Assembly: GCF_019417665.1 (NCBI RefSeq)
Contig: NZ_DXUU01000026.1
Location: 1 to 38,503, forward strand
Direction: 5' to 3'
From: Ruminococcus sp.
GTDB taxonomy: Bacteria > Bacillota > Clostridia > Oscillospirales > Ruminococcaceae
Length of the DNA: 38,503 bases
A model generated the notes under the pieces. The model saw nothing but the letters and a program-made list of their open reading frames with translations. It was not told the origin of the DNA and searched no databases. Numbering within the stretch: position 1 is the first letter of the stretch; each line of letters opens with the position of its first letter. Shown piece by piece: positions 13,605 through 21,246 of this stretch. A program made the position numbers and the translations under genes.

Positions 13605-15113
13605 ATGAGTACAAAAAAAGCTACCCAGAAACAAGAAATTGTAAATCCTGCCCAGGAGGAAGATACCATTACTATTCCTGTAATTGATATTTTTCGCCAG
13701 CTGAAAAAATATTTTTTGCTTTGGATTATCATTGCAGTTGTTGCAGCAGGTCTGGTGTTCGGCTGTTCTATGGTAGTTTCCAATAGCCATGCTACCCCCC
13801 TGACAGCAATGGTAGGTTTTAGTTATGCGGGGATCGAGCAGGGATTAGACCCGAATGGGAATGAATTCGATGCCAATTCTATTAAATCGCCGTCTCTCAT
13901 TGAAGAGACTCTGACAGACTTTGGTATGTCTGCGGATCTGGTGGACAATGTTCGTGGCGGCATTACCATTTCTGGTGTTGTTCCCAGCGAAACCATTGAT
14001 GAATTGACTGCATATCAAAGCATTTTCGAGGCAACCAATTCTATTGAAGCGGCAAAGCAGCTCATGGATGTTTCCTATTATCCTACACGTTTTGAGGTAC
14101 AGTTTTCATACCTGAATACAAGTATGACTCGTTCTCAAGCTGCGGATTTTCTCAATACGCTTCTGAGCAATTATAAGACCTATTTCATGCAGACCTATGG
14201 CTATAATGATGTTTTTGGTGATGCGTTGTCTGCTGTGGATTATGCTGGCTATGATTATCCTCAGGCAATGGATCTGTTCTACACAACGCTGAGTTCCCTG
14301 CAGAATTATGTGAGCCGTCTTTCTTCTGATGATGAGACCCGGTTCCGTTCTATTGAAACTGGCTACACGTTCTCTGATCTGGACGAAGCGATCAGTACCA
14401 TGCGAACTGTGGATTATGCAACCCTGTCTTCCTATGTGTTCGGCAAGAATGTCACAAAGGATAAGGATGCACTGATGACCTATTACCAGTATCGGATCGA
14501 TACACTGACACGGTCAAAGAAGAGTGCTGAAGAAAAACTAGCGTCTATCACAGATTCCATTACCAATTATGAAAAGGATTCTATCGTGATTATGGCAGGT
14601 TCGGATAATACTTCTGGCACTGCGCTGACACAGCCGTCCGAGGCATATGACGATCTGATCCAGCAGAAAACGGATACACAGGACAGCGTTTCTTCTTATC
14701 AGCAGCAGATCAATGACTATACCACTCGTCTGGAAAATCTGCAAAAGAAAACTCTGGGCAACGCAAAGGATAAGGAAAAAGTAGATGCAGACATGGCTGC
14801 TCTGGGCGAGAAGATCAATACGCTGGTCAATGCAGTGAATGAAACCGCTGACGAGTATTTCGAGACAGCTTCGTATGCAAATTCCTACAGCGTTCTGGTT
14901 CCGGCAAGTGGAAGTGTTTCCAACGCCATTTCCAATATGGTGCGTCCGTTATTGGTGGCAGAAGCCCTTCTCTTTGTAGCTTATCTGGTATTTGCAGTTG
15001 TCCGTGCATTTATGGTATCCTACCGAAGAAATACACTGGAGGCAGTAACTGTTGAAGCAGAACTGGAAGAAACTGATACTGCGGCAGATGCGAAGAAAAC
15101 AGAAAAGGAATAA
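13605..15113 (+). CDS. Wzz-like membrane protein (polysaccharide chain-length/tyrosine-kinase modulator fold)
   Basis: 502 residues. A cytoplasmic N-terminus with a PVIDIFRQLKKYFLLW juxtamembrane segment leads into TM1 (~37-60). About 380 extracytoplasmic residues follow, the latter half a long coiled coil (roughly 290-420, rich in Lys, Gln and Asp), then TM2 (~453-475) and a charged tail. This two-TM layout is that of Wzz/CapA co-polymerases. No kinase, flippase or glycosyltransferase is adjacent, and terminators flank it, so it is an orphan. ATG 13605 is nine bases after GAGGTG; a GTG at 13593 is the alternative. The specific function is uncertain. Confidence 0.75.
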   Translation: MSTKKATQKQEIVNPAQEEDTITIPVIDIFRQLKKYFLLWIIIAVVAAGLVFGCSMVVSNSHATPLTAMVGFSYAGIEQGLDPNGNEFDANSIKSPSLIEETLTDFGMSADLVDNVRGGITISGVVPSETIDELTAYQSIFEATNSIEAAKQLMDVSYYPTRFEVQFSYLNTSMTRSQAADFLNTLLSNYKTYFMQTYGYNDVFGDALSAVDYAGYDYPQAMDLFYTTLSSLQNYVSRLSSDDETRFRSIETGYTFSDLDEAISTMRTVDYATLSSYVFGKNVTKDKDALMTYYQYRIDTLTRSKKSAEEKLASITDSITNYEKDSIVIMAGSDNTSGTALTQPSEAYDDLIQQKTDTQDSVSSYQQQINDYTTRLENLQKKTLGNAKDKEKVDADMAALGEKINTLVNAVNETADEYFETASYANSYSVLVPASGSVSNAISNMVRPLLVAEALLFVAYLVFAVVRAFMVSYRRNTLEAVTVEAELEETDTAADAKKTEKE

Positions 15114-15134
15114 GAGCTCGTAAATTTATGATAT

Positions 15135-15175
15135 AAAAAGGGATCGCTGTTTGATGCAGCGATCCCTTTTTGTGG
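15135..15175 (+). terminator. Terminator after the Wzz-like gene
   Basis: AAAAAGGGATCGCTG and CAGCGATCCCTTTTT form a perfect 15-bp stem with a 7-base loop. Confidence 0.93.
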
Positions 15176-15181
15176 TTTCTA

Positions 15182-15227
15182 TGAAAAAAGACTTCCTTCT
15201 GCTTTTTGAACAGGGAAGCCTTTTTAT
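15182..15227 (-). terminator. Terminator after rubrerythrin
   Basis: On the reverse strand AAAAAGGCTTCC pairs with GGAAGTCTTTTTT (one A-C mismatch) around a loop of about 16 bases, followed by T residues. It lies about 20 bases after the rubrerythrin stop. Confidence 0.75.
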
Positions 15228-15247
15228 ATATGATTAGATAATTTTGA

Positions 15248-15796
15248 TTAGTCGTTGAAGTAACGCTTCAGGAAACCTTCAAATGCACAGCCGTGTCTTG
15301 CCTCATCCTTTGCCATCTCGTGAACCGTGTCGTGGATCGCATCCAGATTCAGCTGCTTTGCCTTTGCAGCAAGTGCCTTCTTGCCGGCACAAGCACCGTT
15401 TTCAGCGGCAACACGCATCTCCAGGTTTTTCTTGGTGGAATCAGTAACGACTTCGCCTAGAAGTTCTGCAAATTTTGCAGCGTGCTCAGCTTCTTCATAT
15501 GCAGCCTTTTCCCAGTACAGACCGATCTCCGGATAACCTTCACGGAATGCAACACGTGCCATGGCCAGATACATGCCGACCTCAGAACATTCGCCGTTGA
15601 AATTTTCACGCAGACCCTGTACGATCTCTTCGTCAATGCCCTGTGCTACACCAACGACATGCTGATCAGCCCACTGCATACTGTCTTCTTTCTGTTCTGT
15701 GAACTTTTCTGCCGGAGCACCGCAAAGCGGACATGCTGCCGGTGCTGCTTCGCCTTCAAACACATAACCACATACAGAACATACAAACTTTTTCAT
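15248..15796 (-). CDS. Reverse-type rubrerythrin (NADH peroxidase type)
   Basis: 182 residues. The rubredoxin domain comes first, with Cys6, Cys9, Cys22 and Cys25 (CSVCGY and CPLCGAPAE); the ferritin-like diiron domain follows. Its ligands lie in GECSEVGMY, YEEAEHAAKF, AAENGAC and DEARHGCAF. This order, opposite to classical rubrerythrin, is that of clostridial reverse rubrerythrins, which reduce hydrogen peroxide and oxygen to water with electrons from NADH via a rubredoxin reductase. It protects an obligate anaerobe from oxygen. It has GGAGG before ATG 15796 and a perfect promoter. Confidence 0.95.
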   Translation of the reverse strand: MKKFVCSVCGYVFEGEAAPAACPLCGAPAEKFTEQKEDSMQWADQHVVGVAQGIDEEIVQGLRENFNGECSEVGMYLAMARVAFREGYPEIGLYWEKAAYEEAEHAAKFAELLGEVVTDSTKKNLEMRVAAENGACAGKKALAAKAKQLNLDAIHDTVHEMAKDEARHGCAFEGFLKRYFND

Positions 15797-15879
15797 ATAA
15801 ACTACCTCCAGAAATCATCTTTTTCAGTTTGAACAAGTCTGTTTTGCACAGTGAAGTGCATCAGATCTTGTCTGATTGT

Positions 15880-15908
15880 ATTATAGCATATGTCAATGCA
15901 CTTGTCAA
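15880..15908 (-). promoter_or_regulatory. Consensus promoter of rubrerythrin
   Basis: On the reverse strand TTGACA (15908-15903), 17 bases, TATAAT (15885-15880), an exact match. A second TTGACA lies inside the spacer. The 5' leader is about 80 bases and contains an ATCAGA-TCTTG-TCTGAT hairpin (15860-15876). No clear PerR box was recognised. The rest of the 312-base gap up to 16108 holds only this and the Sel1 promoter. Confidence 0.85.
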
Positions 15909-16033
15909 TACTAGTTCTTAACTTATAATAAAAAATTCACATTTTTAGTGAGCGAACACAGATCACTCCTACGGAACACGTCAATGATACAGAGTAAGAA
16001 AAATTGCGCTTTTTGGGAATCCGTATTCCGCAC

Positions 16034-16062
16034 TTGACAGTGTGTTGATTTTGCATTATAAT
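16034..16062 (+). promoter_or_regulatory. Consensus promoter of the Sel1-repeat gene
   Basis: TTGACA (16034-16039), 17 bases, TATAAT (16057-16062), an exact match, with a leader of about 40 bases. Confidence 0.87.
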
Positions 16063-16108
16063 AAGTATCACGATGCAAAAGTGACGGGGTGGAAAGGGGG
16101 AACTTGAT

Positions 16109-18295
16109 ATGAAAAAAAGATTCTTTGAACGATATCGGAAAAATGAGGATTCCTACGTGATGAATCCGGAAAATTATAATCATTATCTGGACTTGGTGGA
16201 AAACGGCGATATAGATGCACAAGAAACAGGCTATAGCTGGTTCCGGAGAATGGCGGACAATGGTTATGCGAATGCCCAGTTTATGACTGCAATGTGCCTG
16301 CGAGACGGGAGAGGTACGGCGGAAAACCCAGTGCAGTCTATGGAATTGTTGAAACAGTCTGCAGAACAGGGTTATCATGAAGCGCAGTTTTTGCTGGGCA
16401 TGTATTATTTGCAGGGCAAAGAGGAACTCTTAGAGCAGGAAGAGGACACTGGCCTTATGTGGCTGGAGCGTGCCGTAAGGCAGCACGACCATGAGGCAGA
16501 ATTTGTTCTGGGGCTGTACCTGATCAACCACAGCGAAGCGGAAGAAGCGCAGCATCGTGGGCTGCTGCTTCTTCAGGCGGCAGCAGAGAGCAGCGATGCT
16601 CATGCACAGTTTGAAACAGGGCGCTGTTATTATTTCGGCATAGGAACAGAGGCCAACCAGGAAGAGGGCTTTTCCTGGATCACTCGTGCTGCCGAAGCAG
16701 GAATCCCTGAAGCGCAGGATTTTGCTGGTATGTGCTGTCTGTACGGCACTGGTACCGAGGTGCAGACGGAACAGGGTATCATATGGCTGAAACAGGCAGC
16801 GGAGGCAATGCTGCCTTCTGCATTGTATCATCTGGGTGACTGCTATTATCAGGGGATTGGCGTGGAAATGGACTTCTCCCAGGCATTTCATTGGCTGTCT
16901 CTCGGCGCAGAAAATGATTCTCCAGAAGCACAGTTTGCAGTGGGCATGCTTCTGCTGAACGGGGAACATATGAAACCGGACGAGAAAAAAGCAGCGGAAT
17001 GGTTAGAACGCTCTGCGTCCCAAGGAAACGATGAAGCCATTTTGCAGCTGGGTATTTGTTATATGTCCGGTACCGGTGTGCAAGAGGATGCAGCTCATGC
17101 GTTAGAGCTGTACCGCCAGGCGGCGGAGATGGGCAGTCTGGAAGCGGTGAATATGGTGGGTCGCTGCTATATGGATGGAAATGGTGTAGAACAGGATCAG
17201 AAAGAAGCGTTTTCCTGTTTCCGGAAAGCAGCAGAAGGCGGCAACGGTGCGGCACAATATAATCTGGGAGACTGTTATTTCAATGGCCTTGGCACAGAAA
17301 TGGATGAGAAGTCTGCCGTGCATTGGTATGAAAAATCTGCTGAGCAAGAAGTGCCCATTGCCCAGTATCTGTTGGGGACATGTTATCATTTTGGCAGGGG
17401 CGTGGAGCAAAATGAAAAGCTTGCCCAGCAGTGGCTGGAACGGGCGGCAAAACAGGATTACCGGGACGCACAGTATGCACTGGGAATGTGCCTATTTTAT
17501 CAGGATGTGACCTCGGAGGAAGAGGACAGGCAAGCGGTGTATTGGTTTCAAAAAGCGGCAGAGCAGGGCGACATCCCGTCAAAATGCCAGTTGGGCGTTT
17601 GTTATGTGGAAGGCAATGGCGTCAAAGCAGATCCGGTATATGCAGTGAAGTTGTTTCGGGAAGCGGCAGAAGCTGGAGACAATGAGGCGCAGTTCCAATT
17701 GGGAAGCTGCTATCGCTTTGGCGTTGGCATAGAGGCAGATCTGGAAGAGGCAGTCTATTGGTTGGAACTGTCTGCAAAGCAGAACAATCCTTATGCGCAG
17801 TTTGCACTGGGAACGTGTTATCAGGACGGCGATGGTGTGGACGAGGATATTGACACGGCGTTGGATTGGTTCGAGCGTGCCGCAGACCAGGGATTTTCTG
17901 ATGCGCAGTGTGCCATCGGAACATATTATTTTGACGTAGAAGAGGATAAGGAAACGGCACTGGAATGGTTCCGAAAGGCGGCGCAGGACAATGAAAACGC
18001 CCAATATATGATTGGTATTTGCTATTATGTGGGCGATGACGGCGAGGATGATGAAGAGGCAGTGGACTGGTTTGAGCGTGCTGCCGAGCATGGTCATGAC
18101 GGTGCCCAGTATATGATGGGGTATTGCTATCTGAATGGTACTGGTGTGGATGAAGATGAGGACGAAGCAAGGTACTGGCTGCATCTGGCGGCAGCAAGAG
18201 GCAACGATGATGCCAAGGAACTGCTGTCAGAGTTCTTCTTTGAGGAATTTGAAGAGGACTATGGAGACGAACCGGATGAGATATTTGAAGAGTAA
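16109..18295 (+). CDS. Large Sel1-like repeat protein with acidic tail
   Basis: 728 residues. After a basic N-terminus (MKKRFFERYRKNEDSYVMN) come about 18-19 Sel1-type repeats of ~36 residues, each close to A-x2-WFxxAAEQGxxxAQYxLGxCYxxGxGVxxD. They form an alpha-alpha superhelical scaffold for protein contacts. The last repeats and the tail (EEFEEDYGDEPDEIFEE) are strongly acidic. No signal peptide or membrane helix is present, so it should be cytoplasmic. ATG 16109 follows a GGGGG site. There is no neighbour that suggests a partner. Sel1 proteins often act as adaptors; the specific role is unknown. Confidence 0.92.
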   Translation: MKKRFFERYRKNEDSYVMNPENYNHYLDLVENGDIDAQETGYSWFRRMADNGYANAQFMTAMCLRDGRGTAENPVQSMELLKQSAEQGYHEAQFLLGMYYLQGKEELLEQEEDTGLMWLERAVRQHDHEAEFVLGLYLINHSEAEEAQHRGLLLLQAAAESSDAHAQFETGRCYYFGIGTEANQEEGFSWITRAAEAGIPEAQDFAGMCCLYGTGTEVQTEQGIIWLKQAAEAMLPSALYHLGDCYYQGIGVEMDFSQAFHWLSLGAENDSPEAQFAVGMLLLNGEHMKPDEKKAAEWLERSASQGNDEAILQLGICYMSGTGVQEDAAHALELYRQAAEMGSLEAVNMVGRCYMDGNGVEQDQKEAFSCFRKAAEGGNGAAQYNLGDCYFNGLGTEMDEKSAVHWYEKSAEQEVPIAQYLLGTCYHFGRGVEQNEKLAQQWLERAAKQDYRDAQYALGMCLFYQDVTSEEEDRQAVYWFQKAAEQGDIPSKCQLGVCYVEGNGVKADPVYAVKLFREAAEAGDNEAQFQLGSCYRFGVGIEADLEEAVYWLELSAKQNNPYAQFALGTCYQDGDGVDEDIDTALDWFERAADQGFSDAQCAIGTYYFDVEEDKETALEWFRKAAQDNENAQYMIGICYYVGDDGEDDEEAVDWFERAAEHGHDGAQYMMGYCYLNGTGVDEDEDEARYWLHLAAARGNDDAKELLSEFFFEEFEEDYGDEPDEIFEE

Positions 18296-18360
18296 TATTA
18301 CATTGTGTATCACAAATATTTGAAAGTGTTTCTTCCACCTTTCCAATGAAGTTGCCCCTC

Positions 18361-18389
18361 TTGACAAGCTGCATACCCAGTGATATAAT
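18361..18389 (+). promoter_or_regulatory. Consensus promoter of the ABC-F leader
   Basis: TTGACA (18361-18366), 17 bases, TATAAT (18384-18389), an exact match. It drives a leader of about 280 bases before the ABC-F start codon. Confidence 0.88.
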
Positions 18390-18423
18390 GAAAACGAACA
18401 GAAACGAAAGGAGCGATAGTCCA

Positions 18424-18444
18424 ATGCGGGATTGTTTTTGCTAA
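18424..18444 (+). CDS. Leader peptide 1 of the ABC-F gene (MRDCFC)
   Basis: A six-codon frame, Met-Arg-Asp-Cys-Phe-Cys-stop, behind AAAGGAG (18407-18413, ten bases upstream). It lies about 30 bases after the expected transcript start. Its stop codon is two bases before the ATG of the second leader frame, so translation of the two is probably coupled. It is called from position and ribosome site alone. Confidence 0.55.
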   Translation: MRDCFC

Positions 18445-18446
18445 GC

Positions 18447-18593
18447 ATGTATAATACATTTTGTATGATTTGTAAGACGGGTGAGGTGTACCTTGCCGTC
18501 GGTCTTGCGCTGCTTGCAGAAACGACCCATAGACTGTCACTCAGAAAGAAACGCCGGCGGATTTTTGTCTGCTGGCGGATGTGCTGCGCATAA
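18447..18593 (+). CDS. Leader peptide 2 of the ABC-F gene, 48 residues
   Basis: Begins MYNTFCMICKTGEVYLAVGL. A short hydrophobic stretch (~14-24) is followed by a basic run (RLSLRKKRRR, ~29-38) and a Cys/Trp-rich end (IFVCWRMCCA). It has no ribosome site of its own but starts two bases after leader peptide 1. The stop (18591-18593) is seven bases before the terminator stem, and the frame runs through the 18542-18577 segment that can pair with the terminator. This layout fits a regulatory frame on which a drug-stalled ribosome controls RNA folding; a small functional protein is the alternative. Confidence 0.6.
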   Translation: MYNTFCMICKTGEVYLAVGLALLAETTHRLSLRKKRRRIFVCWRMCCA

Positions 18594-18660
18594 CCTCTGA
18601 GACGCTGTGGGAGGACTTCTCCTGCGGCGTCTGTTTTTGTGTAGGAATCTGCCTACACAA
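18542..18660 (+). promoter_or_regulatory. Transcription attenuator of the ABC-F gene
   Basis: Four helices are visible. Terminator: GACGCTGTGGGAG (18601-18613) with CTCCTGCGGCGTC (18619-18631), 13 bp, then TGTTTTTG. Antiterminator: CAGAAAGAAACGCCG (18542-18556) with CGGCGTCTGTTTTTG (18625-18639), 13 of 15 positions, which would remove the terminator's 3' arm and T-run. Anti-antiterminator: CGCCGGCGGA (18552-18561) with TCTGCTGGCG (18568-18577). A last hairpin TTGTGTAGG/CCTACACAA (18637-18660) lies just before the ribosome site. Pairings are read directly; the switching is inferred from known ABC-F, erm and cat leaders. Confidence 0.78.
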
Positions 18661-18673
18661 GAAAGGAGGAACT

Positions 18674-20170
18674 ATGCCTTATATTCATATTTCAGATGTA
18701 ACCTTTGCCTATGAGGGGCAGGAAACGCCTTTGTTTGACCATGTTTCTCTGCAAATTGACACTCGCTGGAAGCTGGGGCTTACGGGGCGGAACGGCAGAG
18801 GAAAGACCACCCTGCTGCGGCTTATGTGCGGTGAACTGCCCTATACCGGGAGTATTCGCAGCGACTGCATGATCCGTCGTTTTCCGCCGCAAGTGACAGA
18901 TCCTGCCTGGCTGACGTGGGATGTGCTGGAGGAATGCGCTGCCGGAATCCCGGACTGGCAGATACAGCGTGAATGCACCAGATCGGGGATCACAGAGGAA
19001 ATGCTGTATCGTCCTTTTGAGACATTATCCGGCGGCGAACAGACAAGGGCACTGCTGGCAGTTTCCTTTTTGCAGGAGGATTGCTTTTTGCTGCTGGATG
19101 AGCCGACAGTACATCTGGATGGGCAGGCACGGCAGCTGGTGGCGGATTTTCTGGCACGGCAAAAAGGCTTTCTGTTGGTATCCCATGACCGTGCTCTGCT
19201 GGATGGCTGTGTAGATCATATGCTGGGACTGAATCGGAGCAGTATGACGCTGCAAAAGGGGAACTTTTCCACATGGTGGGAAACTAAGGAACAGAAGCAG
19301 ACACGAGAACTGGCGGAAAATCAGAAGCTCCGCCGGGAGATCGACCGACTGTCCGAGGCATCACGCCGCACGGCGAACTGGTCGGATAAGGTGGAACAGA
19401 CCAAAAACGGCACACGTACCGGCGGTCTGCGGCCGGATAAGGGCTACATCGGACATAAGGCGGAAAAAATGATGCGCCGTTCCAAGTCTATTGCAGCACG
19501 GCAGGAAGCGGCAATGGAACAAAAGGCGGCGCTGCTCCACGATGTGGAAACTATGGATACTTTGAAACTGCCTCAGCTGCCCTGCCGTGGAACATCACTA
19601 TTGGGACTGCATCAGGTGCAGATCACATATGACCCGTCCCATCCGGTCTGCCAGCCGGTACAGCTGACGCTGGAGCCAGGAGAACAACTGGCACTGTGCG
19701 GTGCCAACGGCTGCGGAAAGTCCAGTCTGTTGCGGCTGCTCTGCGGCGAGGATGTACCTCATACCGGCGAGGTATACCGCCAGAGCGGTCTGCGAATTTC
19801 CTATGCTGGACAGGATCCTTCCCACTTGAAAGGCTCTATTGCTGCATATGCCGAAACGCTGGGTGCTGATGAAACGCTGCTGAAAACCATTTTGCGCAAG
19901 CTGGGATTTGAACGATGGCAATTGGAAACGGATGTGGATCTCCTCAGTATGGGGCAGAAGAAAAAAGTACTCCTGGCAGGCAGTCTCTGTACCCCTGCCC
20001 ATGTGTTCGTTTGGGATGAGCCGCTGGGCTTTCTGGATGTCTTTTCCCGGATACAGCTGGAACAGATGTTGCTACAGGCGAAGCCGACGCTGTTGTTTGT
20101 GGAGCATGACGCCATGTTTACAGATCAGATCGCTGCACGGCGTGTGGAAATCACTGGGGCGGGAGCGTGA
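18674..20170 (+). CDS. ABC-F ribosomal protection protein, Lsa/CplR-like
   Basis: 498 residues, two nucleotide-binding domains and no membrane part. Domain 1: Walker A GRNGRGKT (38-45), LSGGEQ (118-123), FLLLDEP (138-144). Domain 2: GANGCGKS (343-350), signature LSMGQKK (424-430), VFVWDEP (444-450). The inter-domain linker (~200-300), with KNGTRTGG, RPDKGYIGHKAEKMMRRSK and many Lys/Arg, is like that of the Lsa/Vga/CplR proteins that enter the ribosomal E site and displace lincosamide, streptogramin A and pleuromutilin drugs. Resistance is therefore predicted, not shown. ATG 18674 has AAGGAGG upstream. The attenuated leader supports an inducible, drug-responsive role. Confidence 0.88.
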   Translation: MPYIHISDVTFAYEGQETPLFDHVSLQIDTRWKLGLTGRNGRGKTTLLRLMCGELPYTGSIRSDCMIRRFPPQVTDPAWLTWDVLEECAAGIPDWQIQRECTRSGITEEMLYRPFETLSGGEQTRALLAVSFLQEDCFLLLDEPTVHLDGQARQLVADFLARQKGFLLVSHDRALLDGCVDHMLGLNRSSMTLQKGNFSTWWETKEQKQTRELAENQKLRREIDRLSEASRRTANWSDKVEQTKNGTRTGGLRPDKGYIGHKAEKMMRRSKSIAARQEAAMEQKAALLHDVETMDTLKLPQLPCRGTSLLGLHQVQITYDPSHPVCQPVQLTLEPGEQLALCGANGCGKSSLLRLLCGEDVPHTGEVYRQSGLRISYAGQDPSHLKGSIAAYAETLGADETLLKTILRKLGFERWQLETDVDLLSMGQKKKVLLAGSLCTPAHVFVWDEPLGFLDVFSRIQLEQMLLQAKPTLLFVEHDAMFTDQIAARRVEITGAGA

Positions 20171-20648
20171 ACTGTGTCATATCCAATCCTTCCAGGGTCA
20201 GCAGGCGTATCTTGCGTTCCATGCCGCCGAAATAGCCTGTCAGATCGCCATTTGCACCGACTACTCTATGGCAGGGAATCAGGATCGCAATGGGATTGCA
20301 ACGGACAGCACCGCCTACTGCTTGAGCAGACATTTTTGCCTTGCCCATTTCGATGGCTGCATGCTTTGCAAGCATGCCATAGCTTGCTGTGCACCCATAG
20401 GGGATATTTTGCGTCAAACGCCAGATGCGCTGCTGAAAAGGAGTGCCTTTTGGCGCAATGGGCGGCAGTTTTCCCGGATCTGTTCCTTGGAAATAGTGTT
20501 CCAGCCAACGGATGGTTTTCGTTAAGATAGGGGATTCTTCCTGGGGCATAGTGAGCGGTACATCGAAGCGGGCTTCCAAAAGTGCGGTTGCATCTGCCGT
20601 CAGCCGGAGATCTCCCAGAGGAGAATGGTAGATGGTTTGTGTTTGCAT
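20151..20648 (-). CDS. ogt: Methylated-DNA-protein-cysteine methyltransferase
   Basis: 165 residues. It transfers O6-methyl or alkyl groups from guanine to its own cysteine, a one-use repair protein. The acceptor is Cys126 in ILIPCHRVVG; TPFQQRIWRL (~69-78), SYGMLAK and AVRCNPI are the DNA-binding and active-site segments, and GYFGGMERK follows. ATG 20648 has GGAG eight bases upstream; ATG 20654 is too close to that site. The 3' end overlaps the convergent ABC-F gene by 20 bases with no terminator between them. Confidence 0.95.
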   Translation of the reverse strand: MQTQTIYHSPLGDLRLTADATALLEARFDVPLTMPQEESPILTKTIRWLEHYFQGTDPGKLPPIAPKGTPFQQRIWRLTQNIPYGCTASYGMLAKHAAIEMGKAKMSAQAVGGAVRCNPIAILIPCHRVVGANGDLTGYFGGMERKIRLLTLEGLDMTQFTLPPQ

Positions 20649-20691
20649 TAGCATGTCTCCTTTTATGAGTCTGTGGTTTAGAGATACTCTT

Positions 20692-20721
20692 ATGATAGCA
20701 TATGCTTGTGTGCGGTGTCAA
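20692..20721 (-). promoter_or_regulatory. Promoter of ogt
   Basis: On the reverse strand TTGACA (20721-20716), 18 bases, TATCAT (20697-20692), about 40 bases before the start. Confidence 0.7.
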
Positions 20722-20760
20722 TGGAAGGAAATGATCTTTTTAAATTTAGAAAATTTCACC

Positions 20761-20789
20761 TTGACAACACGAAAAAAACATGGTATAAT
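20761..20789 (+). promoter_or_regulatory. Consensus promoter of the DUF4190-like gene
   Basis: TTGACA (20761-20766), 17 bases, TATAAT (20784-20789), an exact match. The leader carries a small TCCGTGA-TTCACGGA hairpin near 20803-20818. Confidence 0.85.
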
Positions 20790-20847
20790 TAAAATAAATC
20801 TATCCGTGATTCACGGAAGAAATATTTACAATCGGGGTGAACACACA

Positions 20848-21120
20848 ATGAATCAATCCAACGGAAAAGCAACTGCGGCGCTGGTGCTGGGTATCGTTTC
20901 TCTGATCGGTATTTGCATCCCTATTGCTGGTATTATCTGCGGTATTGTTGCTATTGTACTGGCAATGATGGCAAAGAAGGAAGGCGTGACCGGCGGTAAG
21001 CAGACAGCTGGTCTGGTACTGGGCATTATTGGTATTATTTTAGGTATCGTAATGTGGATCGTCAATGCAGTTATCCTTGCTGGAAGCGGCTTGATGGATG
21101 CTATTCAGAGCAATATGTAA
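20848..21120 (+). CDS. Small membrane protein, DUF4190-like
   Basis: 90 residues. Two hydrophobic hairpins, TAALVLGIVSLIGICIPIAG with IICGIVAIVLAMMA and then TAGLVLGIIGIILGIVMWIV, are separated by the polar KKEGVTGGKQ loop. The repeated A-x-LVLGIxxLIxGI pattern is that of DUF4190 proteins, small membrane proteins of unknown role often attached to other domains. ATG 20848 has GGGGTGA upstream. It is monocistronic between a perfect promoter and a strong terminator, so probably well expressed. Confidence 0.82.
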   Translation: MNQSNGKATAALVLGIVSLIGICIPIAGIICGIVAIVLAMMAKKEGVTGGKQTAGLVLGIIGIILGIVMWIVNAVILAGSGLMDAIQSNM

Positions 21121-21127
21121 TGGACAT

Positions 21128-21168
21128 AAAAAGGACACAAGCGGTCGTACGCCTGTGTCCTTTTTTTG
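21128..21168 (+). terminator. Terminator after the DUF4190-like gene
   Basis: AAAAAGGACACA and TGTGTCCTTTTTT pair; an inner GCG/CGC extends the stem, followed by T residues. Confidence 0.92.
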
Positions 21169-21174
21169 TAAAAT

Positions 21175-21216
21175 AAAGCGCAGAGAACCAGTTCGGAACT
21201 CTGCGTTTTTTGTTTT
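21175..21216. terminator. Terminator of the pheST transcript
   Basis: CGCAGAG and CTCTGCG pair around a loop of about 13 bases. T-rich tails are on both sides, so it serves the reverse-strand pheST operon and backs up the previous terminator. Confidence 0.75.
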
Positions 21217-21246
21217 AATACTATTTTTATAAGTTGATCTGATAGT

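Noticed and set aside
17579..18374. Reverse-strand frames of 201 and 250 codons inside the Sel1 gene
   Set aside because: Shadows of a repetitive gene with strong codon bias; no ribosome site or known motif.
18581..18673. N-terminal extension of the ABC-F protein to 18581
   Set aside because: It overlaps the attenuator, has no ribosome site and no homology, whereas ATG 18674 has AAGGAGG.
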